64,000 bases of DNA, taken from NCBI GenBank assembly GCA_903856805.1, contig CAIOCZ010000165.1, positions 1 through 64,000 on the forward strand, written 5' to 3'. The position numbers were made by a program, and so were the translations under genes. Every line of letters starts with the position of its first letter. Within the stretch, counting starts at the first letter, position 1. The notes beneath the pieces were generated by a model. The model worked only from the letters and a program-made list of their open reading frames with translations, searched no databases and had not been told where the DNA came from. Of this stretch, positions 1 through 8,622 are shown in pieces. This DNA comes from an uncultured cyanobacterium. Its GTDB lineage: Bacteria; Cyanobacteriota; Cyanobacteriia; PCC-6307; Cyanobiaceae.

Positions 1-3
1 AGA

Positions 4-780
4 TCAGCCACGCTCGATTCTCTGAATCTGAGCGTCTGAGCTGGTCGGCCTTGAGGCTTGTGGTTCCAGTCGGTTCTGGAAGCGACTCAGGACCAGGCCG
101 ATCAGCACAGCCACGTAGAGCTGCCCCAGGATTGTGATCGTCAGGGTGCCGATGCGGGCCAGGATATAGCCGGAGCTGCAGACCGAATTGCTGATTGTCG
201 TCAGTGCCTCGAAGGAGGCTGTCACCATTGAGGGGAAGGCCCGCAGCTGTTCGGTGATCGGATTGATCCTTGCCGGTAGGTAGTTGGAATTGAAGGCCAG
301 GGGTTGCCAGATCAGCAGGGAGTGAAGCAGAAAGGCGCCGAGATAGCCAATTAGTAGATAACCAGAGGTGGCCCCCATCAGCACCTTGAGATTCACAAAG
401 GGCTCAATCATCAGAGCCCGAACCTGTCGCATCAGAAACAAGCTGATGAAGACAGACCAGATCATCAAATGGGGAATGGACAGATGCTTGGCCAGCTCAG
501 GCGTGCGCGCCAGGGTCGCCAGCCAGATCACCTCGAAGCTGATGGCGCTGACGCCGAGGCCATAAACCCAGTATTTGGTCGAGCGCAGTGGTGAGTAGCG
601 GGTCAGACATACCATCATCACGGAGGCCACGGCGATCGAGTTCGAGGAGGTGAGCAGGGGCCAGTCCACGGCTAGGGGCTGGAGAAGTAGCACCACGGAG
701 ATCACGGCCAGCAGGTAGACATAGCCCCGATGGCGTTTGTGGATGCACTGCAAATGCTCCGGCGTCAACGTTTGAGGCAT
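4..780 (-). CDS. K+-channel-like membrane protein with degenerate selectivity filter
   Basis: A 258-residue membrane protein with about five hydrophobic segments (near residues 20-38, 48-62, 70-91, 103-123 and 132-158), then a pore-helix-like stretch (183-196) and a last helix (212-233). The end (SFEALTTI, then GQLYVAVLIG) matches without gaps the pore and inner helix of cyanobacterial two-pore-helix K+ channels, whose usual reading is TTLGYGD followed by GQLYLAVLI. Here the filter GYGD is replaced by SNSV (197-200), so K+ selectivity is doubtful. It starts at ATG 780 and lies 87 bp downstream of the ClC gene on the same strand, which suggests a shared ion-transport role. It could be a non-selective or inactive channel. 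The family placement is inferred from the pore alignment; the actual ion is unknown. Confidence 0.7.
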   Translation of the reverse strand: MPQTLTPEHLQCIHKRHRGYVYLLAVISVVLLLQPLAVDWPLLTSSNSIAVASVMMVCLTRYSPLRSTKYWVYGLGVSAISFEVIWLATLARTPELAKHLSIPHLMIWSVFISLFLMRQVRALMIEPFVNLKVLMGATSGYLLIGYLGAFLLHSLLIWQPLAFNSNYLPARINPITEQLRAFPSMVTASFEALTTISNSVCSSGYILARIGTLTITILGQLYVAVLIGLVLSRFQNRLEPQASRPTSSDAQIQRIERG

Positions 781-867
781 GGTGTGGAACAGGGCCGCTA
801 TGAGGGAGGCTCAGATTTAGCTCAGGGCGCGGGTACCCGATGGCAGAGGGTGCTGGTCGCACCGAAG

Positions 868-2172
868 TTAGGGATGTGGATGGGTGGTCGTGCCTAGGGC
901 TTCCTCGAGCATCGTCTCCCCCAGAGAGGACGGCGCTAGCTGATCGGCCACGGCAATCGCCGTGAGGGCGCAGAAGCCGATCGGCAGGAGCAGGTCATAG
1001 TTCTTGCTCAGTTCGAAGCTGAGCAGGATCGCCGTTAGGGGCAGGCGGGTGATGGCGGCCAGCATGGCGGCGGCGCCGGCGAACAACAGGCTGGGAGGTG
1101 CCTGGTGCAGCACGGCCTGGACCACCGTTTGCACCAGGCTGGCGAGGGAGGCCCCCACCACCAGGGTCGGTGTGAGCATCCCCCCGGGGGCATCGGCCGC
1201 CACCGCCAGGGCCATTCCCGCCCCCTTCACCACAAGCACCTGCAACGCCTGGCCTGGACTCGTCAGTCCCTCCAGGGCGTCGAAGGCCAGCCTGGAGGGA
1301 TCGTCGAAGTCGGTGGGGAGCAGGGCCCCGCCCAGGCCGACCAGCAGCCCCACCAGCGGCAGCAGCCGCCAGGCGGGCCAGCGCCAACCCGCCAGCCGCC
1401 GGCGCAGGCCCAGGATCAGCCGTTGGTAGGGCACCGCCAGCAGGCCCGCCAGGGCCCCAAGCAACAGCAGGATCGGCAGATCCACCATCCGCAGTTGGGT
1501 GCTCCGCGAGGGGTAGTCGATGATCGGCAGCAGGTTGCGCAGCAGGGGCGGTCCGCCGTCGGGGTGGCTGAGTAAGCGGGTCCAGGCGGTGGCGATGAAC
1601 GTGGCCGCCACCGCGATGGCGTTCACGCGGATCGACCCACGGCCCAACATCTCTTCCAAGATGAACGCCACCCCCCCCAGGGGGGCATAGAACACCGCCG
1701 CCAGCCCGGCGCCGCTGCCGATCGCCAGCGCCAGCCTCTGGTGGCGCTTCCCACCGAGCCGCCGGCTGCTTTCCCCAGCTATGGAGGCGCCGATTTGGAT
1801 GGAGGGTCCCTCGGGACCCACCGGAAAGCCACTGCCGATCGCAACGCCACTGGCCAGCAGCTTCACCAGCGCCACCCGCCAGGTCATGGGCAGGGGCAGG
1901 CCCCGCATCGCCAGTTGCACCTGCACGATGCCGGATCCCGTGGCGGAGGGTTCGCCCCAGTGGATCAGGGCACCGGCCACGGCCCCGCCCAGCAGCCCCA
2001 CGAGGGGCAGGGCCAGCGGGCGCGGCACCAGGGACATCAGGGCCTGGCGCAGGCCGATCAGGCTGGCGGTCTCCTGGCGATACAGCCAGATCCCCAGGGC
2101 CACGGTGCTGCCGATGACATTCAGGAGCAGTACCAGGCGCAGCAAGAGGACCAGTCGGGCGTCGCGTTTCAT
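868..2172 (-). CDS. ClC-family chloride channel / H+-Cl- antiporter
   Basis: A 434-residue integral membrane protein of the ClC family. It carries the three anion-binding signatures: GSGIV at 79-83 (usually GSGIP), GPEGP at 118-123 with gating glutamate E121, and GGMLTP at 330-335. A second acidic pair (EE 173-174, context FILEEM) sits where the internal proton glutamate of exchangers lies, and Y392 (SKNYDLLLP) matches the inner-gate tyrosine, so I read it as an exchanger rather than a pure channel. I chose ATG 2172 because the longer reading to 2253 would run into the ABC gene, whose stop is one base away (2174). No CBS domains follow. It is probably co-transcribed with the ABC ATPase upstream. 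Confidence 0.93.
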   Translation of the reverse strand: MKRDARLVLLLRLVLLLNVIGSTVALGIWLYRQETASLIGLRQALMSLVPRPLALPLVGLLGGAVAGALIHWGEPSATGSGIVQVQLAMRGLPLPMTWRVALVKLLASGVAIGSGFPVGPEGPSIQIGASIAGESSRRLGGKRHQRLALAIGSGAGLAAVFYAPLGGVAFILEEMLGRGSIRVNAIAVAATFIATAWTRLLSHPDGGPPLLRNLLPIIDYPSRSTQLRMVDLPILLLLGALAGLLAVPYQRLILGLRRRLAGWRWPAWRLLPLVGLLVGLGGALLPTDFDDPSRLAFDALEGLTSPGQALQVLVVKGAGMALAVAADAPGGMLTPTLVVGASLASLVQTVVQAVLHQAPPSLLFAGAAAMLAAITRLPLTAILLSFELSKNYDLLLPIGFCALTAIAVADQLAPSSLGETMLEEALGTTTHPHP

Positions 2173-2173
2173 G

Positions 2174-3793
2174 TCAGGCCAGGACCGGCAGGCGCGGACA
2201 GGCCTCCACCAGGGTGCGGGTGATCGGCGCCCGGGGGTAGCGCAGCAGGGCATCGCCCGGGCCCTCCTCCACGATCCGGCCCCCCTCCAGCACGATCACC
2301 CGGTGGCAGAACCCACTGGCCACGCTGAGGTCGTGGGTGACGAACAGCAGACCCAGGCCCAGCTCGTTCTGGAGGCGGCGCAGCAGGGCCAGCACCTCGG
2401 TTTGCACCTCCGCGTCGAGCATGCTGACGCTCTCATCGCAGAGCAGCACCTTCGGGCTCAGGATCAGGGCACGGGCGATCGCAACCCGTTGCTGCTGGCC
2501 TCCGGAGAGCTGGCGGGGTAGGCGGTCCAGGAACCGCTCCGCCGGCTCCAGCCCCACCGATGCCAGCATCCGTCCAACCCGCTCCCGGGCCTCGGCCCGG
2601 CGGGCCAGGCCATGGATCAGCAGCGGATCGGCCACCGCTTCGGCCACGGTCATCTGGGGGTTGAGGCAGGCCAGGGGGTCCTGGAACACCATTTGGATCT
2701 GGCGACGGGCCCGTCGCTGGGCCGCGCCCCGCAGGCTGCGTAAGTCCTGTCCCTGCAGCAGCACCCGGCCGCCCCGCACCGGCGCCAGCCCCATCAGGGC
2801 CCGACAGAGGCTGCTCTTGCCGCAGCCGGAGGCCCCCACCACGCCGATGGTTTCCCCCTCGTTCAACCGCAGGCTGATGCCATCCACGGCCTTCAACCAG
2901 CGGGTCTGCCACGGGGGGGAGGGCAGGGGATGCCAGCTGCGCAGTTCCTCCAGCTCCAGCAGCGCTGCCGTGGTGGGTGGGGCGGGGCTGTGGCCCCCTT
3001 CCCGCTGCCGCGCCGCCGCCACCAACCGCTGGGCCAGGGGGGCGGTGGGGCGGGTGAGGAGCTGGTGGCTGGGGGCCCGTTCCACCAGGCGGCCCTGGTC
3101 GAGCACGGCGATCTCATCACACCAGCGGCCCGCCATCGCCAGGTCGTGACTGATCAACAGCAGGGCGCTGCCCGCCTCGCTGCAGAGATCGCGCAGTTCC
3201 GCCATCACCTGGCCGGTCACCGCCACGTCCAGGCTGGTGGTGGGTTCATCGGCGATCACGAGGGGCGGCTGCAGGGCCATCGCCAGGGCGATCGCCAGCC
3301 GTTGACGCATGCCGCCGCTGAATTCATGGGGGTAGCTGCCGAAGCGCTCGGGGGCAATGCCCACCCGCCGCAGCAGGTCTTCGGCCCGCTGGCGCAGCTG
3401 GGACCGCCGCCAGCCGGGGCGGTGGGCCGCCAGGGTGTCGCGGAGGTGTTCGCCGATGGTGAGCAGGGGGTTGAGCCGGGTCATGGGGTCCTGGAACACC
3501 AGCCCCACCGCCTCGCCGCGCAGCTGGCGCAGGGCGCTGCGCTGGAGTTGGCGCGGGTCACGACCGGCCAGCTCCAGGCTGCCGCTGCAGGTACTGCCGG
3601 GGGGCAGCAGCTGCAGCACCGCCCGCGCCACCGTGCTTTTGCCACAACCGGAGGGCCCCACCAGGGCCAGGCGCTCGCCGGGGTTCAGGCAGAGATCGAG
3701 GCCGTCAAGAGTGGGTCGGTCGCTGCCCGGGTAGCGCACCTGCAGGTCGGCGATCCGCAGGACGGGAGCGGATCGGTTGGGATCGGGAACCAT
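2174..3793 (-). CDS. Fused double ATPase of an oligopeptide/nickel-type ABC transporter
   Basis: A 539-residue cytoplasmic protein with two complete ABC cassettes in one chain, as in DppD-DppF or OppD-OppF fusions. The first cassette has Walker A GPSGCGKST (46-54), signature FSGGMRQR and Walker B ending in DEPTTSLD. The second has GASGCGKSS, LSGGQQQR and LLCDESVSMLD. In the second Walker B the usual DEPTS reads DESVS; the catalytic E is kept. I chose ATG 3793, which begins just before the first strand; the open frame upstream to 4012 is low-complexity and overlaps relA. No permease or binding-protein gene is adjacent, so the partner subunits must be elsewhere. The substrate cannot be told from sequence. 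Confidence 0.93.
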   Translation of the reverse strand: MVPDPNRSAPVLRIADLQVRYPGSDRPTLDGLDLCLNPGERLALVGPSGCGKSTVARAVLQLLPPGSTCSGSLELAGRDPRQLQRSALRQLRGEAVGLVFQDPMTRLNPLLTIGEHLRDTLAAHRPGWRRSQLRQRAEDLLRRVGIAPERFGSYPHEFSGGMRQRLAIALAMALQPPLVIADEPTTSLDVAVTGQVMAELRDLCSEAGSALLLISHDLAMAGRWCDEIAVLDQGRLVERAPSHQLLTRPTAPLAQRLVAAARQREGGHSPAPPTTAALLELEELRSWHPLPSPPWQTRWLKAVDGISLRLNEGETIGVVGASGCGKSSLCRALMGLAPVRGGRVLLQGQDLRSLRGAAQRRARRQIQMVFQDPLACLNPQMTVAEAVADPLLIHGLARRAEARERVGRMLASVGLEPAERFLDRLPRQLSGGQQQRVAIARALILSPKVLLCDESVSMLDAEVQTEVLALLRRLQNELGLGLLFVTHDLSVASGFCHRVIVLEGGRIVEEGPGDALLRYPRAPITRTLVEACPRLPVLA

Positions 3794-3920
3794 GGCTCGG
3801 GGCGCTCCGTCGGTCCAGCTTGATGGGTCAGGTCCCCCACACCCCCCCCTATAGCCCCCCCCTCTCAAAGGCCCCCACGATGACGATCCCTGCATACGAT
3901 GGGGACATCGATGGGGGAGA

Positions 3921-6239
3921 ATGCTCAAAGCCATCCCCGAGCCATCCCTGGCCCAGGCGTCCCCCGCCACGGCTTCCTCCCCCGCCCTAGGCCTACCCCG
4001 GATCTCGAGCATCAGTCCTGCGGACTACGGCGTGGCGCTGCCGGAGTGGTTGAAGCGCTGTCTCGAGCATCGGCCCCCGGGGGGTGAGGGCCAAGTCCCT
4101 GCCGATGCGGAAGCCCTGCTGGCGGCCGCGTTTGACTTCGCCTATCAACTCCACGACGGCCAGGTTCGGGCCAGTGGCGAGCCCTACATCATTCATCCGA
4201 TCGCCGTGGCGGACCTGCTGCGGGATATCGGGGCCAGTGCCGGGGTGATCGCGGCCGGCTTCCTCCATGACGTGGTGGAGGACACCGAGGTGACCTCGGA
4301 GGAGATCGAGAACAATTTCGGACCCGAGGTGCGGGCGCTGGTGGAGGGGGTCACCAAGCTGGGTGGCATTCACTTCACCAATCACACCGAAGCCCAGGCG
4401 GAAAATCTGCGCCGCATGTTTCTGGCCATGGCCAGCGACATTCGGGTGGTTCTGGTGAAGCTGGCTGATCGGCTGCACAACATGCGCACCCTGGCGGCCC
4501 TGAAGCCGGAGAAACAGCAGCGAATTGCTCGCGAAACCAGGGAGATCTATGCCCCCCTGGCCAACCGCCTGGGGATCGGGCGGTTCAAATGGGAACTGGA
4601 GGACCTGGCCTTCAAGGTGTTGGAGCCGGAGTCGTTTCGCGAGATCCAGCAGCAGGTGGCCACCAAGCGCAGTGAGCGGGAAGATCGCTTGGGTGTCACG
4701 GTGCAGCTGCTACGCGACCGGCTGATGGACGTGGGCCTGACCAATTGCGAGGTCAGTGGCCGCCCCAAACACCTCTATGGCATCTGGAGCAAAATGCAAC
4801 GCCAGCAGAAGGCGTTCCACGAGCTTTACGACGTGGCGGCCGTGCGCATTCTCTGCCCGTCGCTGGAAAGCTGTTACCGGGCCCTGGCGGTGGTGCACGA
4901 CACCTTCCGGCCGATTCCGGGACGATTCAAGGATTACATCGGCTTGCCCAAGCCCAATGGCTATCAGTCGTTGCACACGGCGGTGATCGGTCGGCACCGG
5001 CCGATTGAGGTGCAGATCCGTACCACGGACATGCACCAAGTGGCCGAGTACGGCATCGCCGCCCACTGGAAATACAAGGAAGGAGGATCGCCCGCCTCCG
5101 GTGAAACCGAGCGGTTCAATTGGCTGCGGCAGCTGGTGGATTGGCAGCGGGACGATGGCGGCGAAGACAGCAGCGATTACCTGGCGGCGATCAAGGAAGA
5201 CCTGTTCGACGAGGAGGTGTTCGTGTTTACCCCGAAGGGTGATGTGGTGGGGCTGCGCAAGGGGTCAACGGCGGTGGATTTCGCCTATCGCATTCACTCG
5301 GAGATCGGCAATCACTGCCAGGGGGTGCGCATCAATGATCGGCTCTGTCCGCTGGCCACCCTGCTTCAGAACGGGGACTTCGTGCAGGTGATCACGGCCA
5401 AGAATGCCCATCCCAGCCTGGATTGGCTGAATTTCGTTGCCACTCCCACCGCCCGCAATCGCATCCGCCAGTGGTATAAGCGCAGCCACCGGGAGGAGAA
5501 CATCGCCCGTGGCACCGAGATGCTGGAGCGGGAGGTGGGCCGGGACGGCTTCGATGCCCTGCTCAACGGTGAGGCGATCGCGCGGGTGGCGCGTCGCTGC
5601 AACCTGATCGCCACCGATGACCTGCTGGCGGCCCTGGGCTTTGGCGGTGTCACGTTGCAGCAGGTGGTGAATCGGTTGCGGGAAGAGATCCGCCTGGCCA
5701 CCGCCGCCGCCGAACCGGCGCTGACGAACGAGCAGGTGGCGGCCGGAGTCAGTGCCACCCGTCAGGAGGCCTTGGTGCTGCCGCCGTCAGCCAGTCCGAT
5801 TCTGGGGGTGGAAGGATTGGAATATCGCCTGGGGGGCTGCTGCACCCCCCTGCCGGGGGAGGCGATCGTGGGCTCGGTGGCCCTCGGCAACCACGGCATC
5901 ACGATTCACCGGCAGGAGTGCGCCAATCTTGGCCAAGTGCCGGTGGAGCGGCGGCTGCCGGTGCGTTGGAACCCGGCCCCCACCGAGCAGAATCGCCGCT
6001 ATCCGGCCGGGTTGCGCATTGAGGTGCTGGATCGGGTGGGAGTGCTCAAGGACATCCTCACCCGTCTGTCCGACCATCGCATTAACGTCAGTGACGCCCG
6101 GGTGCGCACCAACCCCGGCCGCCCGGCCCGCATCGATCTGCGGGTCGAACTGGGGAGCGCCAGCCAGCTCACCACCACCCTGGATCAGATCCGCTCCATG
6201 GCCGATGTCCTCGACATCTGTCGCACCGGCATTGGCTGA
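3921..6239 (+). CDS. relA/spoT: Bifunctional (p)ppGpp synthetase/hydrolase (RelA/SpoT homologue)
   Basis: A 772-residue long RSH enzyme that makes and degrades the stringent-response alarmone. In order: N-terminal HD hydrolase domain with the metal motif HDVVED (116-121) and the ADRLHNMRT helix, synthetase domain (GRFKDYIGLPKPNGYQSLHT and EVQIRT), TGS domain (VFVFTPKGDVVGL), and a C-terminal ACT domain (LRIEVLDRVGVLKDIL). Both catalytic halves look intact, so it is probably the single SpoT-like enzyme of the cell. Length is a little over the usual 700-750 because of a variable N-terminus of about 35 residues; a later start is possible. It is divergent from the ABC ATPase and ends 4 bp before the next convergent gene. 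Confidence 0.96.
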   Translation: MLKAIPEPSLAQASPATASSPALGLPRISSISPADYGVALPEWLKRCLEHRPPGGEGQVPADAEALLAAAFDFAYQLHDGQVRASGEPYIIHPIAVADLLRDIGASAGVIAAGFLHDVVEDTEVTSEEIENNFGPEVRALVEGVTKLGGIHFTNHTEAQAENLRRMFLAMASDIRVVLVKLADRLHNMRTLAALKPEKQQRIARETREIYAPLANRLGIGRFKWELEDLAFKVLEPESFREIQQQVATKRSEREDRLGVTVQLLRDRLMDVGLTNCEVSGRPKHLYGIWSKMQRQQKAFHELYDVAAVRILCPSLESCYRALAVVHDTFRPIPGRFKDYIGLPKPNGYQSLHTAVIGRHRPIEVQIRTTDMHQVAEYGIAAHWKYKEGGSPASGETERFNWLRQLVDWQRDDGGEDSSDYLAAIKEDLFDEEVFVFTPKGDVVGLRKGSTAVDFAYRIHSEIGNHCQGVRINDRLCPLATLLQNGDFVQVITAKNAHPSLDWLNFVATPTARNRIRQWYKRSHREENIARGTEMLEREVGRDGFDALLNGEAIARVARRCNLIATDDLLAALGFGGVTLQQVVNRLREEIRLATAAAEPALTNEQVAAGVSATRQEALVLPPSASPILGVEGLEYRLGGCCTPLPGEAIVGSVALGNHGITIHRQECANLGQVPVERRLPVRWNPAPTEQNRRYPAGLRIEVLDRVGVLKDILTRLSDHRINVSDARVRTNPGRPARIDLRVELGSASQLTTTLDQIRSMADVLDICRTGIG

Positions 6240-6243
6240 GGGC

Positions 6244-6510
6244 TCAGTAGGGGTCGTCGCCGAAGTCCTCGCCGTAGCCCTCGTAGGGATCGAATTCGCT
6301 CCAGCCGGGACTGGCGTTCTGCAACAGGCCGTACTGGGCGTCCTTGTCGTTGAGAAGGGTGTTTCCCGTGGGGACGGTGTCGCAGGTGATCGAGCCGTCG
6401 GACCCACGCACGCAATTGTCGAACTTAACGTCAGCGCGGCCGGGGGCTAGGGAGAGAACCAGAAGCAAGAGGGCGGAGATCGGCAGGGCGATCAGCCGGG
6501 AACGGGGCAT
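6244..6510 (-). CDS. Small secreted protein with acidic aromatic tail
   Basis: An 88-residue protein starting at ATG 6510. The N-terminus is a clear signal peptide (positively charged MPRSR, hydrophobic core LPISALLLLVLSLA, cleavage near GRA-DV). The mature part has two cysteines (33 and 43), enough for one disulfide, and ends in an unusual tail rich in Asp, Glu, Tyr, Gly and Pro. I do not recognise the family; it resembles the many short conserved secreted proteins of picocyanobacteria. It converges on relA with a 4-bp gap. Function unknown; an acidic exported tail could bind cations or a partner, but that is only a guess. Confidence 0.75.
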   Translation of the reverse strand: MPRSRLIALPISALLLLVLSLAPGRADVKFDNCVRGSDGSITCDTVPTGNTLLNDKDAQYGLLQNASPGWSEFDPYEGYGEDFGDDPY

Positions 6511-6875
6511 CGGGGTGGGCGGTTTTGTTGGGATGATGGCACCTTTTTCAGTTCGGAAACCGGGATTTGCCACGACAGGAGCGCTGTGATTGTGCCTCTC
6601 CGCAAAGGACAGTGGACGCCATCGGGCCAACGAGCCTTTCCCAAGGCAAGCTCGACGTGGGGCGTCGTTCCAACAAGCTTCTGAAATTGCGGCTGCACAA
6701 GACCTTTCTTGATTTGGATGCGAGCGCGCCACGACCCACCAGGTTGATGGGTCCTGGTCTATGGGCCCAGACAGCTTTTGCGGAGCGAGCTCGGCGATCA
6801 AAACTGGAGATGTGGTTTCGTGTCGTGATCGAAGGATTTTCTCGGTCCCATCGCTGGTTTTAGGCCAATTGCCGT
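6511..6875. other. Intergenic stretch without a convincing gene
   Basis: This 365-bp region lies between two minus-strand genes. Short open frames exist on both strands, but none has a signal, domain, ribosome-binding site or composition that sets it apart. A short imperfect hairpin (GACCCA...TGGGTC) occurs near 6733-6753 without a following T-run. It probably holds the promoter of the small secreted protein downstream. Confidence 0.5.
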
Positions 6876-8060
6876 TCAAGGCCGTGGCTGCGGCGCTCGC
6901 GGTGCCGGGTCGGCGAACATCTGGCGCAGGGCGGCCTGTCGTTCCTCCTGCGGTTCGGTTCCGAGGGCCCAAAGGCTTTCCAGGTAAAAGAACACCAGCC
7001 CATGGCCCTGAGCCCGGGCGGCCTGCACCTGGCCCTGGATCAAGGGCAGGGGCACCGGATTGCGCCGTTGGCCCGTGAGGATGCCGATCGCCGTTGCCAC
7101 CTTGCCCTTGATTTGCTGGAATTCAGGCCGGCTAAGTTGGGCTTGAAAGCTGTCCACATCTGGGCGATAGAGCTGCACCACCACCTCGTCGACGCTGCCG
7201 CGTCGCACCCAGGCCAGCCAGTCTTGAAGCTGTAATTTGTAGGCAAAATCGTAGTAGTTGGGTGCAACAGATACCACGACTCCTGGCTTGCTGGCCTTGA
7301 TAGCCCGATGCAGAGTCTCCATGAAGTCGCTGAGGCGATCGGCGCGCCACTTCACCCAGGCCCCATCCTGGGGATCGGCGGGGGCGGTCTTGCCGGTCTG
7401 CTTGCGATAGAGCGCCATGGTGAAGGGGTCGTAGCCGAATTCCCTCGGCAGGCTCATGTGGTCATCAAACTGAATGCCATCCACGTCGTATTGACTAACA
7501 ATCTCCAGCACCAGTTCGGTGATCAGTTGCTGCACCTCGGGCCGGAATGGATTCAACCAGGCCACATCCCCGGCCACCCCCATGGAGGTAAGACGGCCAT
7601 CCCGCTGCCGCGTCAACCAGTCGGGATGCTGGCGGGCCAGATCCGCATCCACCGGCACCATCAGCCCGAATTCAAACCAGGGAATCACCAGGAGGCCGCG
7701 ACCATGGGCTGCCGCCACTAGCTCCGCCAGAATGTCCTGCCCTTGCAAGCCGCGGTAGGTGAACGATTGAAGGCCCCGTTGTTCGCTCACCTGGCTGGGG
7801 TAATAAGCGTGGCCCCCATTCCAGACGACCGGATAGAGGGTGTTGAACTGCAGGTCAGCCAACTGGGCGGTGGTTGTGCGCATCCGTTCCCGATCCCGCA
7901 GGACGCCCATGTCGTTGGCGGTGATCCAAACCCCACGGATTTCCGCTGGTTTGGGCGGAGTCACGGCTGCTCTTGCTCCCTGGTGCAACAGCAGAAGTAC
8001 CGCTAGCAACAGCCCTTGAAGGAAGGCGGTGATTCTGTGCCGATGGACCCTCACGGCCAT
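6876..8060 (-). CDS. Secreted glycoside-hydrolase-like protein (GHL10/DUF187 family)
   Basis: A 394-residue protein with a signal peptide (about residues 9-32, ending GARA-AV) followed by a TIM-barrel of the glycosyl-hydrolase-like 10 family. Typical elements are EIRGVWITAND at the first strand, the NTLYPVVWNGGHAYYPS segment, GLLVIPWFEFG, WLNPFRPEVQQLI, and DVDGIQFDDH with the acidic residues expected at the active site. Such cyanobacterial proteins are exported and thought to act on a polysaccharide of the envelope; the substrate is not shown by the sequence. ATG 8060 gives the signal peptide. It follows the next small gene by 7 bp on the same strand, so they may be co-transcribed. Confidence 0.88.
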   Translation of the reverse strand: MAVRVHRHRITAFLQGLLLAVLLLLHQGARAAVTPPKPAEIRGVWITANDMGVLRDRERMRTTTAQLADLQFNTLYPVVWNGGHAYYPSQVSEQRGLQSFTYRGLQGQDILAELVAAAHGRGLLVIPWFEFGLMVPVDADLARQHPDWLTRQRDGRLTSMGVAGDVAWLNPFRPEVQQLITELVLEIVSQYDVDGIQFDDHMSLPREFGYDPFTMALYRKQTGKTAPADPQDGAWVKWRADRLSDFMETLHRAIKASKPGVVVSVAPNYYDFAYKLQLQDWLAWVRRGSVDEVVVQLYRPDVDSFQAQLSRPEFQQIKGKVATAIGILTGQRRNPVPLPLIQGQVQAARAQGHGLVFFYLESLWALGTEPQEERQAALRQMFADPAPRAPQPRP

Positions 8061-8067
8061 GCGCCGA

Positions 8068-8253
8068 TCAGGCCCGGGGCTTGATCAGTTGCAGGACCTG
8101 GGGGCCCAGGCCGCCGGCGCGACGCTCACAGTCCATGGCTTCCAGAATTAGGCGGGCGGAGTTGGCCAGATCGCCCTGTTCGGCGGCCAGGCGGGCCTGT
8201 TGATCAATCTTGGCGGCTTGAAGCAGCAGATCCTGGCGATGGCTCGGGTCCAT
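8068..8253 (-). CDS. Small conserved-type hypothetical protein
   Basis: A 61-residue protein from ATG 8253, predicted mostly alpha-helical (HRQDLLLQAAKIDQQARLAAEQ and so on), with one cysteine and a basic end. No known domain is visible; the charged helix-turn-helix layout resembles a single TPR-like hairpin. An in-frame GTG at 8322 would add a Pro-rich segment; neither start has a clear Shine-Dalgarno, so the start is uncertain. It sits 7 bp upstream of the glycoside-hydrolase-like gene and may be its operon partner. Confidence 0.6.
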   Translation of the reverse strand: MDPSHRQDLLLQAAKIDQQARLAAEQGDLANSARLILEAMDCERRAGGLGPQVLQLIKPRA

Positions 8254-8622
8254 CAAGGTGGGACGTGCCGGCGGGCGTTGCGCGGGCTGGGAGCGTACGG
8301 GGGTGAGGGTGGGGGCTATCACAGACGTCGTGCGGCGGAGAACAGGGCTTGGATCTGGGATGGGCTGGGAAGGTGACTAAGGCGAGTTGGGATGCCCCTC
8401 ATGGGAATCGCCTGAAGAAGACACGGTTGAGTCGCTTTAAAAGCAAAGAATGACTCTATCAACATAATCACTTTAACAACAGCAGGTTGTTCCTGTCGCC
8501 CTGCCATGGTGCGCCGCTGCATTTGTTGTGATTAAACCCTCACGCCATGATCGGTGTTCCCCACGGTCAAGGGGCGGATGTCATGGGGCTGAACCAAATT
8601 TGATCCCGTTCGTCTCGTCTTT
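8254..8622. other. Intergenic region, partly AT-rich
   Basis: 369 bp between two minus-strand small genes. Positions about 8425-8485 are clearly richer in A and T than the surroundings and are the likeliest place for a promoter of the small gene and glycoside-hydrolase-like gene downstream. Nothing else is recognisable; the 67-codon open frame here has no support. Confidence 0.45.

Noticed and set aside
2173-2253. Longer N-terminus for the ClC protein
   Set aside because: It would lie inside the ABC ATPase coding region and its sequence looks like a shifted-frame translation; ATG 2172 fits the family start.
6567-6863. 98-codon plus-strand frame in the intergenic region
   Set aside because: Basic low-information translation with no motif; it lies in a normal promoter region between two minus-strand genes.
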